Position numbers and translations under genes: made by a program
Notes under the pieces: generated by a model
What the model saw: only the letters and a program-made list of their open reading frames with translations
Told to the model about the DNA's origin: nothing
Database searches by the model: none
NCBI GenBank assembly: GCA_937873495.1
Contig: CALMXZ010000010.1
Span: 248,001-312,000, forward strand
Source: an uncultured Trueperaceae bacterium
GTDB taxonomy: Bacteria > Deinococcota > Deinococci > Deinococcales > Trueperaceae
Direction of reading: 5' to 3'
DNA: 64,000 nt
In this document: in pieces, positions 25,565 to 33,517 of the stretch
How the letters are laid out: each line of letters opens with the position of its first letter
Position numbering within the stretch: the stretch's first letter is position 1

Positions 25565-26395
25565 ATGACAGGCCGCCGCTTCTGGAAGGCACTGCGGCGC
25601 AACAAGGCGGCGCTGGTCGGCTTCGTCATCTTCACCCTCTTCCTGATCTGCGCCGTGTTCGCTCCGGCCCTGGCGCCGGCCAACCCGAACAGGGCCAACT
25701 TCTCCATGGTCCTTCACCCGCCTGGCGCCGTCGCCCTCCTCGGCGCCGACGAGCTCGGGCGTGACATCCTCAGCCGCATCCTCTTCGGGGCGAGGGCTTC
25801 CTTCCTCGTCGCCGCGTCGACCACCGCCATCGCCGCGGTGCTAGGGGTGTTACTCGGGCTGCTGGCCGGCTACTACGGAGGTCTGGTCGACGCGATCATC
25901 ATGCGCGCCGCCGACCTGCTGCTCGCCTTCCCGAGCTTCCTCGTCGCGCTGGTCATCGTCGGCATCCTCGGTCCTGGCCTCATGAACGTGATCCTGGCCG
26001 TCGGCGTCCTCTTCGTGCCGCGCTTCGTGCGGTTGATGCGGGCCTCCGTGCTGTCCGTGCGGGAGAACGAGTACATCGAGGCCATGGCTGCCCTCGGCAG
26101 CCGCACGCCCCGCATCCTCTTCCAGCACGTCATGCCCAACGCCATGGCGCCGATCATCGCGTTGACGGCGATAGTCAGCGGGGAAGCCATCCTCATAGGT
26201 TCAGGACTGGGTTTCCTCGGCCTCGGGGCTCAGCCGCCCTTGGCCGAATGGGGTGCGATGTTGAGCGAAGGCCGCGTCTACTTGACGACCGCGCCGCACG
26301 TCGCCGCCTTCCCCGGCCTCGCCATCATGGGCCTGGTGGTGGCCCTCAACCTGATAGGCGACGGGGTCAGGGACGCGTTGGACGTGCGGCTATGA
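25565..26395 (+). CDS. ABC transporter permease, DppC/OppC type (system 2)
   Basis: A 276-residue permease. The DppC signature LLGADELGRDILSRILFGAR is near residues 60-80, the EAA loop is YIEAMAALGSRTPRILFQH, and GFLGLGAQPPLAEWGAML follows. It is the last gene of the system 2 operon; no ATPase genes come after it, and the next gene is on the other strand. Confidence 0.93.
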   Translation: MTGRRFWKALRRNKAALVGFVIFTLFLICAVFAPALAPANPNRANFSMVLHPPGAVALLGADELGRDILSRILFGARASFLVAASTTAIAAVLGVLLGLLAGYYGGLVDAIIMRAADLLLAFPSFLVALVIVGILGPGLMNVILAVGVLFVPRFVRLMRASVLSVRENEYIEAMAALGSRTPRILFQHVMPNAMAPIIALTAIVSGEAILIGSGLGFLGLGAQPPLAEWGAMLSEGRVYLTTAPHVAAFPGLAIMGLVVALNLIGDGVRDALDVRL

Positions 26396-26453
26396 GCGCG
26401 GGGGAAAGCGGTGGGTGGCCGGGCCGACAGGATGTCGTCGGTTCGGAGGCCCC

Positions 26454-26741
26454 TCAGCGCTTGCGGTCGCGCGAACTGGCCAGCCAGAGGAAGATGCCGC
26501 CGAAGAGCGCGAGCAGGACCGCGCAGGCGGCGCCGGAACCGGCCTTGCCCCAGTAGGGCAGCAGGGCCTGGTAGGCCGCCCAGACGAGCAGCGCGGTGGC
26601 GGCGGCCAGCAGGCCGAGGCCGACGAGCACGAGGGCCACTGCCGTGCCGGCACGCACTAGGCCCGCGCGCAAGGCGCTGGTGGCCTCGGCCTCGGCCAGT
26701 TCGAACAGGGCGATGACGTAAGCGGTGAAACGCCGGAGCAC
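26454..26741 (-). CDS. Phage-holin-like membrane protein (YqjE type)
   Basis: A 95-residue protein with an amphipathic N-terminus (LFELAEAEATSALRAGLVRA) and two membrane helices (VALVLVGLGLLAAATALLVW and the AACAVLLALFGGIFLWLA segment), ending in SSRDRKR. It fits the holin superfamily III / YqjE family. The start is a GTG seven bases past the stop of a DUF883 protein; the same pair order (yqjD-yqjE) is known in enterobacteria. No phage genes are near, so a membrane-stress role is more likely than lysis. Confidence 0.75.
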   Translation of the reverse strand: MLRRFTAYVIALFELAEAEATSALRAGLVRAGTAVALVLVGLGLLAAATALLVWAAYQALLPYWGKAGSGAACAVLLALFGGIFLWLASSRDRKR

Positions 26742-26748
26742 GTCGCGC

Positions 26749-27051
26749 TCAGCTCATCTTGCGCCGCATCAGCCAGCCGAGCGCCACGCCTATGCCCAGC
26801 GTGACCAACACCGAGGTGAGCGGCCTCTCCGCGATCTTCTCCTCGGCCTTCTGCAGGACCTCCTCGCCCTGTTCGATGGCGGAACTACCCGCGCTCTTGA
26901 CGCTCTGCATGAGTTCCTCGGCCTTGGCTTCCAACTGGCTGCGGGCGGTCTCCAAGAGGCTGCTGCTGTTACTGGCCATGTTCTTGAATTCCTTCTTCAG
27001 CGCTTCAACGTCCTTGCGGAGTGCTTCCATGTCTTTGGCGGCAGTAGCCAT
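26749..27051 (-). CDS. DUF883/YqjD-ElaB-like membrane-anchored protein
   Basis: A 100-residue protein. Residues 5-75 are a long charged helix, probably coiled coil (KDMEALRKDVEALKKEFKNM), with an EERPLTS-like turn (AERPLTSVLV) and one C-terminal membrane helix with a GVALGWLMRRKMS end. E. coli YqjD and ElaB have the same design and bind ribosomes at the inner membrane in stationary phase. AGGAGGG lies eight bases before the ATG at 27051; a longer open frame to 27246 is rejected. Confidence 0.85.
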   Translation of the reverse strand: MATAAKDMEALRKDVEALKKEFKNMASNSSSLLETARSQLEAKAEELMQSVKSAGSSAIEQGEEVLQKAEEKIAERPLTSVLVTLGIGVALGWLMRRKMS

Positions 27052-27145
27052 AAAAGTAGCCCTCCTTCTAGGCTCGGTGCGCATGCCTTGGCCTCGCACC
27101 GTTTCAGGAAGATAGCACCTGGGTCTGAGAGTTCCGTTGTGAGTG

Positions 27146-27343
27146 TCACGCCGGGGTCTGGGCCGGGTCGGCGTGCAGCGCCGAGCTACCGCTTTCGTCC
27201 CGTTCCTGCAGGAAGGTGACGGCGTGGCGGAAGAACCCCTTCGCATGCACGGGGGCGTCCTCGTCGACCGCGTAGTCTCGTAGGCCGATCACCGAACCCC
27301 CTCGCGTGCCCGGGGGCGTCCGGTCGCCGGAGCTTTCGTCCAC
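27146..27343 (-). CDS. Possible small protein, 65 residues (doubtful)
   Basis: The GTG-started frame encodes a hydrophilic 65-residue peptide with GLRDYAVDEDAPVHAKGFF and a Cys-free, Ser-rich end. I recognise no family. There is no Shine-Dalgarno site and no clear -10 element. It could be a random frame in high-GC DNA. Confidence 0.2.
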   Translation of the reverse strand: MDESSGDRTPPGTRGGSVIGLRDYAVDEDAPVHAKGFFRHAVTFLQERDESGSSALHADPAQTPA

Positions 27344-27384
27344 GGCTCAGCCTGAACGCTGGTCGTCCGGTTCGCGGCGGTGGT

Positions 27385-27390
27385 TACAGT
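27385..27390 (+). promoter_or_regulatory. -10 hexamer TACAGT, leaderless start
   Basis: TACAGT is followed by AGTCC and the ATG at 27396. No ribosome site is present. Confidence 0.5.
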
Positions 27391-27395
27391 AGTCC

Positions 27396-28616
27396 ATGCC
27401 CAAGGTCTTCCTCCTCATGCTCGATGGCGTCGGCTCGGACACGTTCCGTGAGTACCGCAGCCGCCTGCCGTTCCTCTCGCGCCTTGCCGCCGGCGGCTTC
27501 AGCGTCGAGCGGCTGCGTTCGCTCGTCCCCGGCATCTCCCTGCCCGGCAGGACGTCGATCCTCACGGGGCGCAGCGCGGCCGAGGCGGGCGTCTACGGCA
27601 ACAACGTGTGGCACGACACGCGCTTCAGCTACGCCGATCCGGACGACGTGCGGGTACCGACGCTGCCCCAGCTCGCGCTGGCAGAGGGCCTCGACGTGGC
27701 GTGCATCGGCTTCGGGATGGTGCGGCCGGAAGACGCGACCGTCTTCAAGCGGCCGTGGTGGGCCGACAACTTCGTGCAGCGGGCCCGCGACGACGTCGGG
27801 GAGCCCGCACAGCGCGCGTGGCGCCGCGCGGCCGATCACGTCGACCCGACGGGCCGCCTGATCGCCGCCGCGTCGGCCGCGGGCTACCCGACCGACTACC
27901 CGGAGCGGTTCCCGGACCGACGGGTCTACGCCTTCACCGGCGACATGCACGTGGCCAACTGGGTCGGCCTGCTCGCCGCGGCCGACCCGGCGCCCGACTT
28001 CGTCCTGACGGAGTTCCTGGTGACCGACTCCGTTCAGCACAGCCACGGCTTCGATACCGAGGCGTCCCTGTGGGCGCTCGGCTACCTCGACGCTCTGGTG
28101 GGCGTGACCCTGAGCCGCCTCGGGCAGCGCGCCGGCGAGTACAACTTCGTGGTCCTGAGCGATCACGGTCACTGGCACGTGCGGAAGGCGCTGCGGCCGG
28201 ACGCCATCCTGCCCGGCATGACGGCGGACTGCCAGGGCGCCATGCTGCACGTGAAGGTCGACTCGCCGGCCGACGAGGCGCGGGCGACGGCCGCGCTCGC
28301 CGAGTACGGCGTCGTGCCGTACGACGCGTCCTACCTCCCGGAAGACCACCGCGCGTTCCTGCGTTCCTACCTGGCGCCGGACGGCTACTCGTTCGAGGCC
28401 GGCCCCTCCGAGGAGCCCGTCACGGACCCGAAGAACATCTCCAGCCACGGCCTGCGGCCAGGGCACCCGGCGGACGACCGGTTCATGTTCATGAGCGGGC
28501 CCGATGTGCCGGCGGGGAGCGTCGCCGTGGCCGACGCCGATCAGGTGGCGCCGACGGTGGCTGAGCTGCTTGGGATGGGGACAGAGCCGTTCCCGGGGCG
28601 GTCTTTGCTGAGGTGA
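27396..28616 (+). CDS. Alkaline-phosphatase-superfamily phosphodiesterase
   Basis: A 406-residue protein of the nucleotide pyrophosphatase/phosphodiesterase branch. Metal and nucleophile marks are LLMLDGVGSDTF (Asp, residues 8-14), PGISLPGRTSILTG (Thr nucleophile in the GRTSI turn), VTDSVQHSHGFDTEA (Asp and His), VLSDHGHWHVRKA (Asp-His) and a late His in SSHGLRPGHPADDRF. No signal peptide is seen. The substrate (nucleotide, phosphonate or sugar phosphate) is open. The mRNA is probably leaderless. It converges on the GntR gene with only three bases between the stops. Confidence 0.88.
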   Translation: MPKVFLLMLDGVGSDTFREYRSRLPFLSRLAAGGFSVERLRSLVPGISLPGRTSILTGRSAAEAGVYGNNVWHDTRFSYADPDDVRVPTLPQLALAEGLDVACIGFGMVRPEDATVFKRPWWADNFVQRARDDVGEPAQRAWRRAADHVDPTGRLIAAASAAGYPTDYPERFPDRRVYAFTGDMHVANWVGLLAAADPAPDFVLTEFLVTDSVQHSHGFDTEASLWALGYLDALVGVTLSRLGQRAGEYNFVVLSDHGHWHVRKALRPDAILPGMTADCQGAMLHVKVDSPADEARATAALAEYGVVPYDASYLPEDHRAFLRSYLAPDGYSFEAGPSEEPVTDPKNISSHGLRPGHPADDRFMFMSGPDVPAGSVAVADADQVAPTVAELLGMGTEPFPGRSLLR

Positions 28617-28619
28617 GTC

Positions 28620-29276
28620 TCAGGGAAACGCGACCGACTGCCCGCGCATGTACGCCGCCGTGCGCAGGCGGTGCTCTCGTCCGATGCGTTCCAACTCCCA
28701 TGGGTCCGTGGCGGGGTCGACCAGCAGCCGCGTGATCAGCTCGTGTTCCCTCAAGTCTTCCGCCGCGCGGTTGGGCACCAGGTGGAATGCAGTGACAGCG
28801 AGCATGGCGTCGAGTTGACTCCAGAAGACCCTGATGCTGTCGAGCAGCTGGGTATTGCCGGCGGCCTCGTAGATCGTGAAATGGAAACTCCGGTTGAGTT
28901 CGATGAACCAGTCCCACATACCCTGGTTCAGCGCCAGTCGAAGCTTGTCGTTGAGCGCGGTCAACTCGGGAGCGAGGCGCGCGCGCTGCGCAGCCGCCTC
29001 CACCGTGCCGTAGCCTTCCAGGACTGCTAACAGTCGGATGACGTCGTATATCTCGTCGGCGGATACCCAGGAGACCACGGCGCCGACGTACGGGGTCAGC
29101 GAGACGAGGCGTTCGGCTTCGAGCTTCAGCAGCGCCTCCCGAACGGGAAGGACGCTTATCCCGATCTCGTCGGCCAGGTGGGCCGCCGTTATGCGTTGGC
29201 CTGGGAGTAGGCGCTTCTCGCTGATGCAGCGCTTTATGTAGTCGTAGGCCAGGTCTTTCTTGGTCTGCCGCGCCAT
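28620..29276 (-). CDS. GntR-family regulator, FCD type
   Basis: A 218-residue protein. The winged helix is at residues 8-70 (AAHLADEIGISVLPVREALLKLEAERLV) and the FCD domain follows (LNRSFHFTIYEAAGNTQLLDSI, with the His and Asn/Asp residues of the metal pocket). It is divergent from the MaoC-type hydratase gene, with a perfect ATCTTATAAGAT palindrome 19 bases before its own ATG. It probably represses the downstream CoA-pathway and importer genes and is relieved by a small carboxylate, as is common in this family. Confidence 0.93.
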   Translation of the reverse strand: MARQTKKDLAYDYIKRCISEKRLLPGQRITAAHLADEIGISVLPVREALLKLEAERLVSLTPYVGAVVSWVSADEIYDVIRLLAVLEGYGTVEAAAQRARLAPELTALNDKLRLALNQGMWDWFIELNRSFHFTIYEAAGNTQLLDSIRVFWSQLDAMLAVTAFHLVPNRAAEDLREHELITRLLVDPATDPWELERIGREHRLRTAAYMRGQSVAFP

Positions 29277-29294
29277 CCTCTACCCCCTTTCAAT

Positions 29295-29306
29295 ATCTTA
29301 TAAGAT
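29295..29306. promoter_or_regulatory. Palindrome ATCTTATAAGAT, probable GntR operator
   Basis: This perfect 12-base palindrome lies in the 83-base gap between the divergent GntR and hydratase genes. AT-rich DNA is rare here. A related sequence (TCTTATATAATC) overlaps the start site of the importer promoter at 29884. Confidence 0.65.
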
Positions 29307-29359
29307 GCAGGTCTAGTTTCAAAGCCTGGTCAGGCTCAATGCGAAGGGAGCGACCGACG

Positions 29360-29836
29360 ATGGCTGACGCAACGATACTCGACCGCGGCAGGTTCTACGA
29401 GGACTTCGAGGTCAACGCGGAGTTCCGTCATTGGCCCGGAAGAACCATCTCCGAGGCGGACAATACGTGGTTCACGCTGCTCACGATGAACACGCACCCG
29501 CTGCATTTCGACGTGCAGTACGCTGCCGGTACCGTGTTCGGCCGACCCATCGTGAACAGCTGTCTGACCTTCTCCATCGTGGCCGGCATGTCTGTCAGAG
29601 ACATCAGCCAGAACGCCATCGCCAACCTAGGGTTCGATACCATCGAGATCCCGGCGCCCTTGTTCAATGGCGACACGCTGTACGCCTCGACCGTCATCTT
29701 GGATAAGCGGCTGTCGCGTTCCGACCCGAGTCGCGGGATCGTGAAGGTGCGCACCACCGGCGTGAATCAATACGGTCAAGAGGTGCTGAGGTTGCAGCGC
29801 TCGATCCTGGTGCCGGTGCGCTCGGCCGAGGGTTGA
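29360..29836 (+). CDS. MaoC-type CoA hydratase, itaconyl/mesaconyl-CoA hydratase-like
   Basis: A 158-residue single hotdog-fold protein. It has GRFYEDFEVNAEFRHWPGR near the start and ISEADNTWFTLLTMNTHPLHFD (given in two parts: ISEADNTWFTLL and TMNTHPLHFD) in the active-site region, followed by PIVNSCLTFSIVAGMS. This form of the MaoC motif is that of itaconyl-CoA and mesaconyl-CoA hydratases, and differs from R-specific enoyl-CoA hydratases, which have SGDxNPLH. The start has AAGGGAG upstream; the frame opens at 29339. With the CoA-transferase and CitE-type lyase nearby it completes a three-step C5-diacid route. Confidence 0.82.
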   Translation: MADATILDRGRFYEDFEVNAEFRHWPGRTISEADNTWFTLLTMNTHPLHFDVQYAAGTVFGRPIVNSCLTFSIVAGMSVRDISQNAIANLGFDTIEIPAPLFNGDTLYASTVILDKRLSRSDPSRGIVKVRTTGVNQYGQEVLRLQRSILVPVRSAEG

Positions 29837-29850
29837 GTTCAGACACGGCG

Positions 29851-29880
29851 TTGACAGACGATGCAACGAGCGCGTATAAC
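29851..29880 (+). promoter_or_regulatory. Sigma-70-type promoter of importer system 3
   Basis: TTGACA (29851-29856), an 18-base spacer and TATAAC (29875-29880) form a good promoter just past the hydratase stop codon. The expected start site falls in the TCTTATATAATC sequence that resembles the GntR operator. The leader to the GTG at 30067 is about 180 bases. Confidence 0.75.
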
Positions 29881-29883
29881 CTC

Positions 29884-29895
29884 TCTTATATAATC
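29884..29895. promoter_or_regulatory. Second probable GntR site, TCTTATATAATC
   Basis: It shares TCTTATA with the palindrome at 29295 and contains the symmetric core TTATATAA. It overlaps the predicted transcription start of the importer operon, which is a repressor-like position. Confidence 0.45.
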
Positions 29896-30066
29896 CCAGG
29901 TTTCCGGAAGGAGCGCCCAGCTGTCGACAGCGGTGTCAGTAGGCTCTCGCCGAGGCTCGGCCGAACGTGGACCAGGGACTCGAGCGATGCCGTCCAGGAC
30001 CCGCGCACACGGCATTTCAGGATCAGCGCCACCGGATGGAGGCGCGTTCGGAGAGGGGTACCCCAC

Positions 30067-31623
30067 GTGATTCGGCTTCATAAGTTGAACGTGCTAGTGC
30101 TCATCATGGCGATGGTGGCGACGCTCTTTAGTGTTGCCGCGGCCCAGGCGACGCCCAAGGCCGGAGGCATCCTGCGTGTTGCGATCACAGGTGACCCGCC
30201 TGGCCTCGACTCCACGGTGACGACCTCCGCCATCACGGCAGAGATCAACAACCACATCACGGAGATGCTCTACGCCTTCGACGGGGACGGGATCGTTCGG
30301 CCGATGTTGGCCGCCGCCCTCCCCGACATCAGCGCTGACGGCCTGACCTACACGATCCGCCTGCGGGCCGGCGTCATGTTCCACGACGGCAGCCTTCTGG
30401 ACTCGGGGGACGTCAAGGCCTCCCTCGAGCGTTGGCACCGCCTCAGCTACGGCAAGACGGTCCTGAAGAACCTGGTGGCGATAGACACACCGGATGCGCT
30501 CACGGTCGTGATCAGGTTGTCGGCGCCCGTCGGGATCCTCACGTCCGCGCTTGGCTTCGACAACTACGCCTCCGGCATCTACACGTCGGAGCAGTTGGCC
30601 GGTGCGGGTGATGATCCCATCGCTGTGCCGATCGGTACGGGCCCTTACCGGCTCAAAGAGTGGATACGGGGCCAAAGTGTCGTCCTGGAGCGTTTCTCCG
30701 AGTACTCCGCTCGTAGCGAGGAGCCTTCCGGTGACGCGGGGCGCAAGAACGCTTGGCTTGACGAGATCCACTTCATCAGTGTTCCCGACGCCGCTACCCG
30801 CCAGGCTGGGCTGGAGTCCGGCGAGTACGACGTCAACTACAGGGCGGCTGGAGAGGATTACGAGTACATCGAATCGTCCTCCAAGATGTGGCCTTGGATG
30901 CCGCCGGTCGGCTACAACTACACCCTCCTCTTGAACTTCAACTCGCCACTGATCCAGAACCTCAAACTGCGCCAAGCCATCCAGGCCACCCTCGATATGG
31001 ATGCGATCGCTCTGGGCGCCTTCGGTAACGAGGCGCTCTACGACCTCAACCCCGGCGTGCTCCCGCCCGGGTTCGGCGGCATGTACACCGACGCGGGTAA
31101 GGCGCTATACGACCAGCGGAACCCGGAACTCGGCAGGAAGCTGCTCGAGGAATCGGGTTACGACGGCACGCCGATCCGGTGGATCACCACGCGCGATTTC
31201 TCGTATCAGTACGCAGGCACGCTCATCGCCGTTGATCAGCTGGAGAAGATCGGCCTCAAGAGCGAGGTCATCGTTCGCGACTGGGCGACCACGGTCGAGA
31301 CCAGGTCCAAGCCTGACGCCTGGGAGATCTTCGTAGGCAACCAGATCTCCGGCCCTGAGCCCGAGATGATCGCGATCATCAACCCGGGGTGGGTCAACGC
31401 CTACAACGGGTCGCCCGAGTTCGCCGACCTCATGGCGGAGTTGCGCGTCACCGCGGATCCTGCAAAGCGTGCCGAGCTCTGGGCTCAGGCGCAGGAGGCC
31501 TACTACGAGGACGTCGGCAGCGTGAGGGTGTCCGACACCTTCCTACTGGTGGCCTACTCGGCCAAAGTGCACGTGCAGGCAAGGTACATCGCCTTCCAGG
31601 CCTGGAACACCTGGCTAGAGTGA
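30067..31623 (+). CDS. ABC peptide-binding protein, family 5 (system 3)
   Basis: A 518-residue receptor. A GTG at 30067, behind GGAGAGGGG, starts a signal peptide (IRLHKLNVLVLIMAMVATLF, cleavage near SVAAAQA). Family 5 marks are YTIRLRAGVMFHDGSLLDSG and VPIGTGPYRLKEWIRGQSVV. The frame is open back to 29833, but that part crosses the promoter. The ligand may be a gamma-glutamyl or other amide-bearing compound if the neighbours act on it; that is inference. Confidence 0.92.
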   Translation: MIRLHKLNVLVLIMAMVATLFSVAAAQATPKAGGILRVAITGDPPGLDSTVTTSAITAEINNHITEMLYAFDGDGIVRPMLAAALPDISADGLTYTIRLRAGVMFHDGSLLDSGDVKASLERWHRLSYGKTVLKNLVAIDTPDALTVVIRLSAPVGILTSALGFDNYASGIYTSEQLAGAGDDPIAVPIGTGPYRLKEWIRGQSVVLERFSEYSARSEEPSGDAGRKNAWLDEIHFISVPDAATRQAGLESGEYDVNYRAAGEDYEYIESSSKMWPWMPPVGYNYTLLLNFNSPLIQNLKLRQAIQATLDMDAIALGAFGNEALYDLNPGVLPPGFGGMYTDAGKALYDQRNPELGRKLLEESGYDGTPIRWITTRDFSYQYAGTLIAVDQLEKIGLKSEVIVRDWATTVETRSKPDAWEIFVGNQISGPEPEMIAIINPGWVNAYNGSPEFADLMAELRVTADPAKRAELWAQAQEAYYEDVGSVRVSDTFLLVAYSAKVHVQARYIAFQAWNTWLE

Positions 31624-31630
31624 CTTCGGC

Positions 31631-31669
31631 CGGTCCTGGCCACGCGAGGCGCGCGCGTGGCCAGGACCG
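31631..31669. promoter_or_regulatory. 16-bp perfect hairpin between receptor and permease genes
   Basis: Arms CGGTCCTGGCCACGCG (31631-31646) and its exact complement (31654-31669) enclose seven bases. It starts eight bases past the receptor stop and ends nine bases before the DppB ATG. No U-run follows. It probably stabilises the receptor mRNA or lowers read-through into the permease genes. Confidence 0.75.
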
Positions 31670-31678
31670 CTCTCGACC

Positions 31679-32623
31679 ATGGTCGCCTACCTCCTGAGAC
31701 GCCTGGTTTCGTTGTTGTCCATCCTGGTCGTCGTCGGGCTGGTGGTCTTCTTCCTTGTCCGGCTCGTCCCCGGCGATCCGACCTCGGCGCTGCTCGGCGA
31801 GAACGCCACTGCCGAGCAGATCGGGGCGCTGCGTACGCGCCTGGGGTTGGACCGCTCGCTGCTCGCTCAGTTCGGCGCTTGGATGGAGAGCGTCGCTCGG
31901 GGCGACCTCGGCACGAGCATCTACATGCGCATACCGGTCGTCACGGCCGTCATCCAACGCATCGAACCGACAGGCATGCTCGCTTTGGCCGCAACGCTGG
32001 TCGCCGTTCTTCTCGGTGTGAGCCTCGGGGTGATCGCCGCCATAAGGCACAACACCGCGGTCGACTACGCGGTGATGGTCATAGCCATGCTCGGGCTCTC
32101 CTTGCCGACCTTCTGGCTTGGCCTTCTGATGATCATGCTCTTCGCTGTGACATTGCAGTGGTTGCCGGCTGCCGGCTACGTTTCCATCCTGCAGGAACCG
32201 GTGGCTAGTCTCAGGTACCTCCTCATGCCCGCCCTGGCCCTCGGCTTCAGTCAGGCCGCCATCATCGCTCGCATGACGCGCGCCAGCGTCCTTGACACTC
32301 TGGGTGAGGACTACGTGCGAACCGCCCACAGCAAGGGGCTTGCGGCCGCGCGGGTCGTGATCGGCCACGCCCTGCGCAACGCTATCTTGCCGATCGTGAC
32401 GGTCATCGGGCTGTCCATAGCCACGTTGGCCGGCGGCGTCGTCGTCACGGAGACGGTGTTCAACATCCCCGGCGCGGGTCGTCTGGTGATCGACTCCGTG
32501 TTGCGGCGCGATTATCCGGTCATCCAGGGGTCCGTGCTCTTGGTGGCGTTCGTCTACGCGTTCGTCAACCTGCTGGTGGACCTGAGTTACGCGTTCTTCG
32601 ATCCTCGAGTCAGGTATCAGTGA
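31679..32623 (+). CDS. ABC transporter permease, DppB/OppB type (system 3)
   Basis: A 314-residue permease. DppB marks are VFFLVRLVPGDPTSALLGE, TRLGLDRSLLAQFGAWME, the EAA loop YVRTAHSKGLAAARVVIGH and FNIPGAGRLVIDSVLRRDYP. Six hydrophobic segments are visible. The DppC gene follows after 21 bases. Confidence 0.93.
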   Translation: MVAYLLRRLVSLLSILVVVGLVVFFLVRLVPGDPTSALLGENATAEQIGALRTRLGLDRSLLAQFGAWMESVARGDLGTSIYMRIPVVTAVIQRIEPTGMLALAATLVAVLLGVSLGVIAAIRHNTAVDYAVMVIAMLGLSLPTFWLGLLMIMLFAVTLQWLPAAGYVSILQEPVASLRYLLMPALALGFSQAAIIARMTRASVLDTLGEDYVRTAHSKGLAAARVVIGHALRNAILPIVTVIGLSIATLAGGVVVTETVFNIPGAGRLVIDSVLRRDYPVIQGSVLLVAFVYAFVNLLVDLSYAFFDPRVRYQ

Positions 32624-32644
32624 TTCGGGCGTCCTTGGTTCAGC

Positions 32645-33511
32645 ATGGCGTCTGAGATCGCGTCGGTGGCCGCGCCACGCAGACGGGCCGGCTTGAGGCG
32701 CCTGCTGTCACGTCGGATAGCGGTGGTCGGCGGGGTTCTCATCGTGGTCATCACTCTCGTCGGTCTTGCCGCCCCTCTCCTGACCCCCTACGACCCGAAC
32801 GGGCTGCAGATCAGCAACCGCTTGAAGCCCCCGTCTGGCGCCCACCCTTTCGGGACCGACAACTTCGGGCGTGACGTCTGGGCGAGGACCGTGTTCGGCA
32901 CGCGACTCTCGCTGGTCGTCGGCCTCAGTACCGCCCTGATCACCGCCGTTCTAGGCACGTTCTTGGCGTTGCTCGCCGGCGTGTACCGCTTCCTCGGCGA
33001 ACTCATCATGCGTGTCATGGACGGGCTCATGGCCTTGCCGGCGACGTTGCTGGCGATCGCGATCATGGCGGCCGTCGGACCGAGGGTCGAGAACATGGTG
33101 GTGGCGTTGAGCCTGGTCTACCTGCCCCGCTCCACCCGCGTCGCGCGGGCTGCCGTCCTCGTGGTGCGAGAGCAGATCTTCGTCGAGGCCGCCATCGCGC
33201 TGGGCGCAGGTAACCGCGGCATCATGCGGCGCCACATCCTGCCTGGCGTCCTCTCACCCGTGATCGTGCAGGCCACGTACGTCTTCGCGACGGCGGTCCT
33301 ACTCGAGGCCTCGCTGTCGTTCCTCGGGGTTGGCGCGCCGCCCGAAGTGCCGAGTTGGGGGATCATGTTGTCAGAGGGGCGCCTGCTCATGCGCAACGCA
33401 CCCTGGATGACCGTGTTCCCCGGAACCCTTCTAGCCCTGACCGTTCTGTCCGTCAACATGCTCGGCGACGGCCTGCGGGACGCTCTGGACCCCAAGACCA
33501 AGAGAGGCTGA
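32645..33511 (+). CDS. ABC transporter permease, DppC/OppC type (system 3)
   Basis: A 288-residue permease with the DppC signature FGTDNFGRDVWARTVFGTR (near residue 75), the EAA loop IFVEAAIALGAGNRGIMRRH and FLGVGAPPEVPSWGIMLSEG. It is followed within six bases by the CoA-transferase gene, so transport and catabolic genes are in one operon. No ATPase gene is present. Confidence 0.93.
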   Translation: MASEIASVAAPRRRAGLRRLLSRRIAVVGGVLIVVITLVGLAAPLLTPYDPNGLQISNRLKPPSGAHPFGTDNFGRDVWARTVFGTRLSLVVGLSTALITAVLGTFLALLAGVYRFLGELIMRVMDGLMALPATLLAIAIMAAVGPRVENMVVALSLVYLPRSTRVARAAVLVVREQIFVEAAIALGAGNRGIMRRHILPGVLSPVIVQATYVFATAVLLEASLSFLGVGAPPEVPSWGIMLSEGRLLMRNAPWMTVFPGTLLALTVLSVNMLGDGLRDALDPKTKRG

Positions 33512-33517
33512 CGACAT

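Larger units (their letters stand above)
27052..27395. other. 344-base intergenic stretch with one doubtful short ORF
   Basis: This stretch separates the divergent YqjD-like and phosphodiesterase-like genes. A minus-strand frame from 27343 (GTG) to 27146 would encode 65 residues (RDYAVDEDAPVHAKGFFRH in its middle), with no ribosome site and no recognised family. A TACAGT -10 hexamer for the plus-strand gene is at 27385. I see no other structure. Confidence 0.4.
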
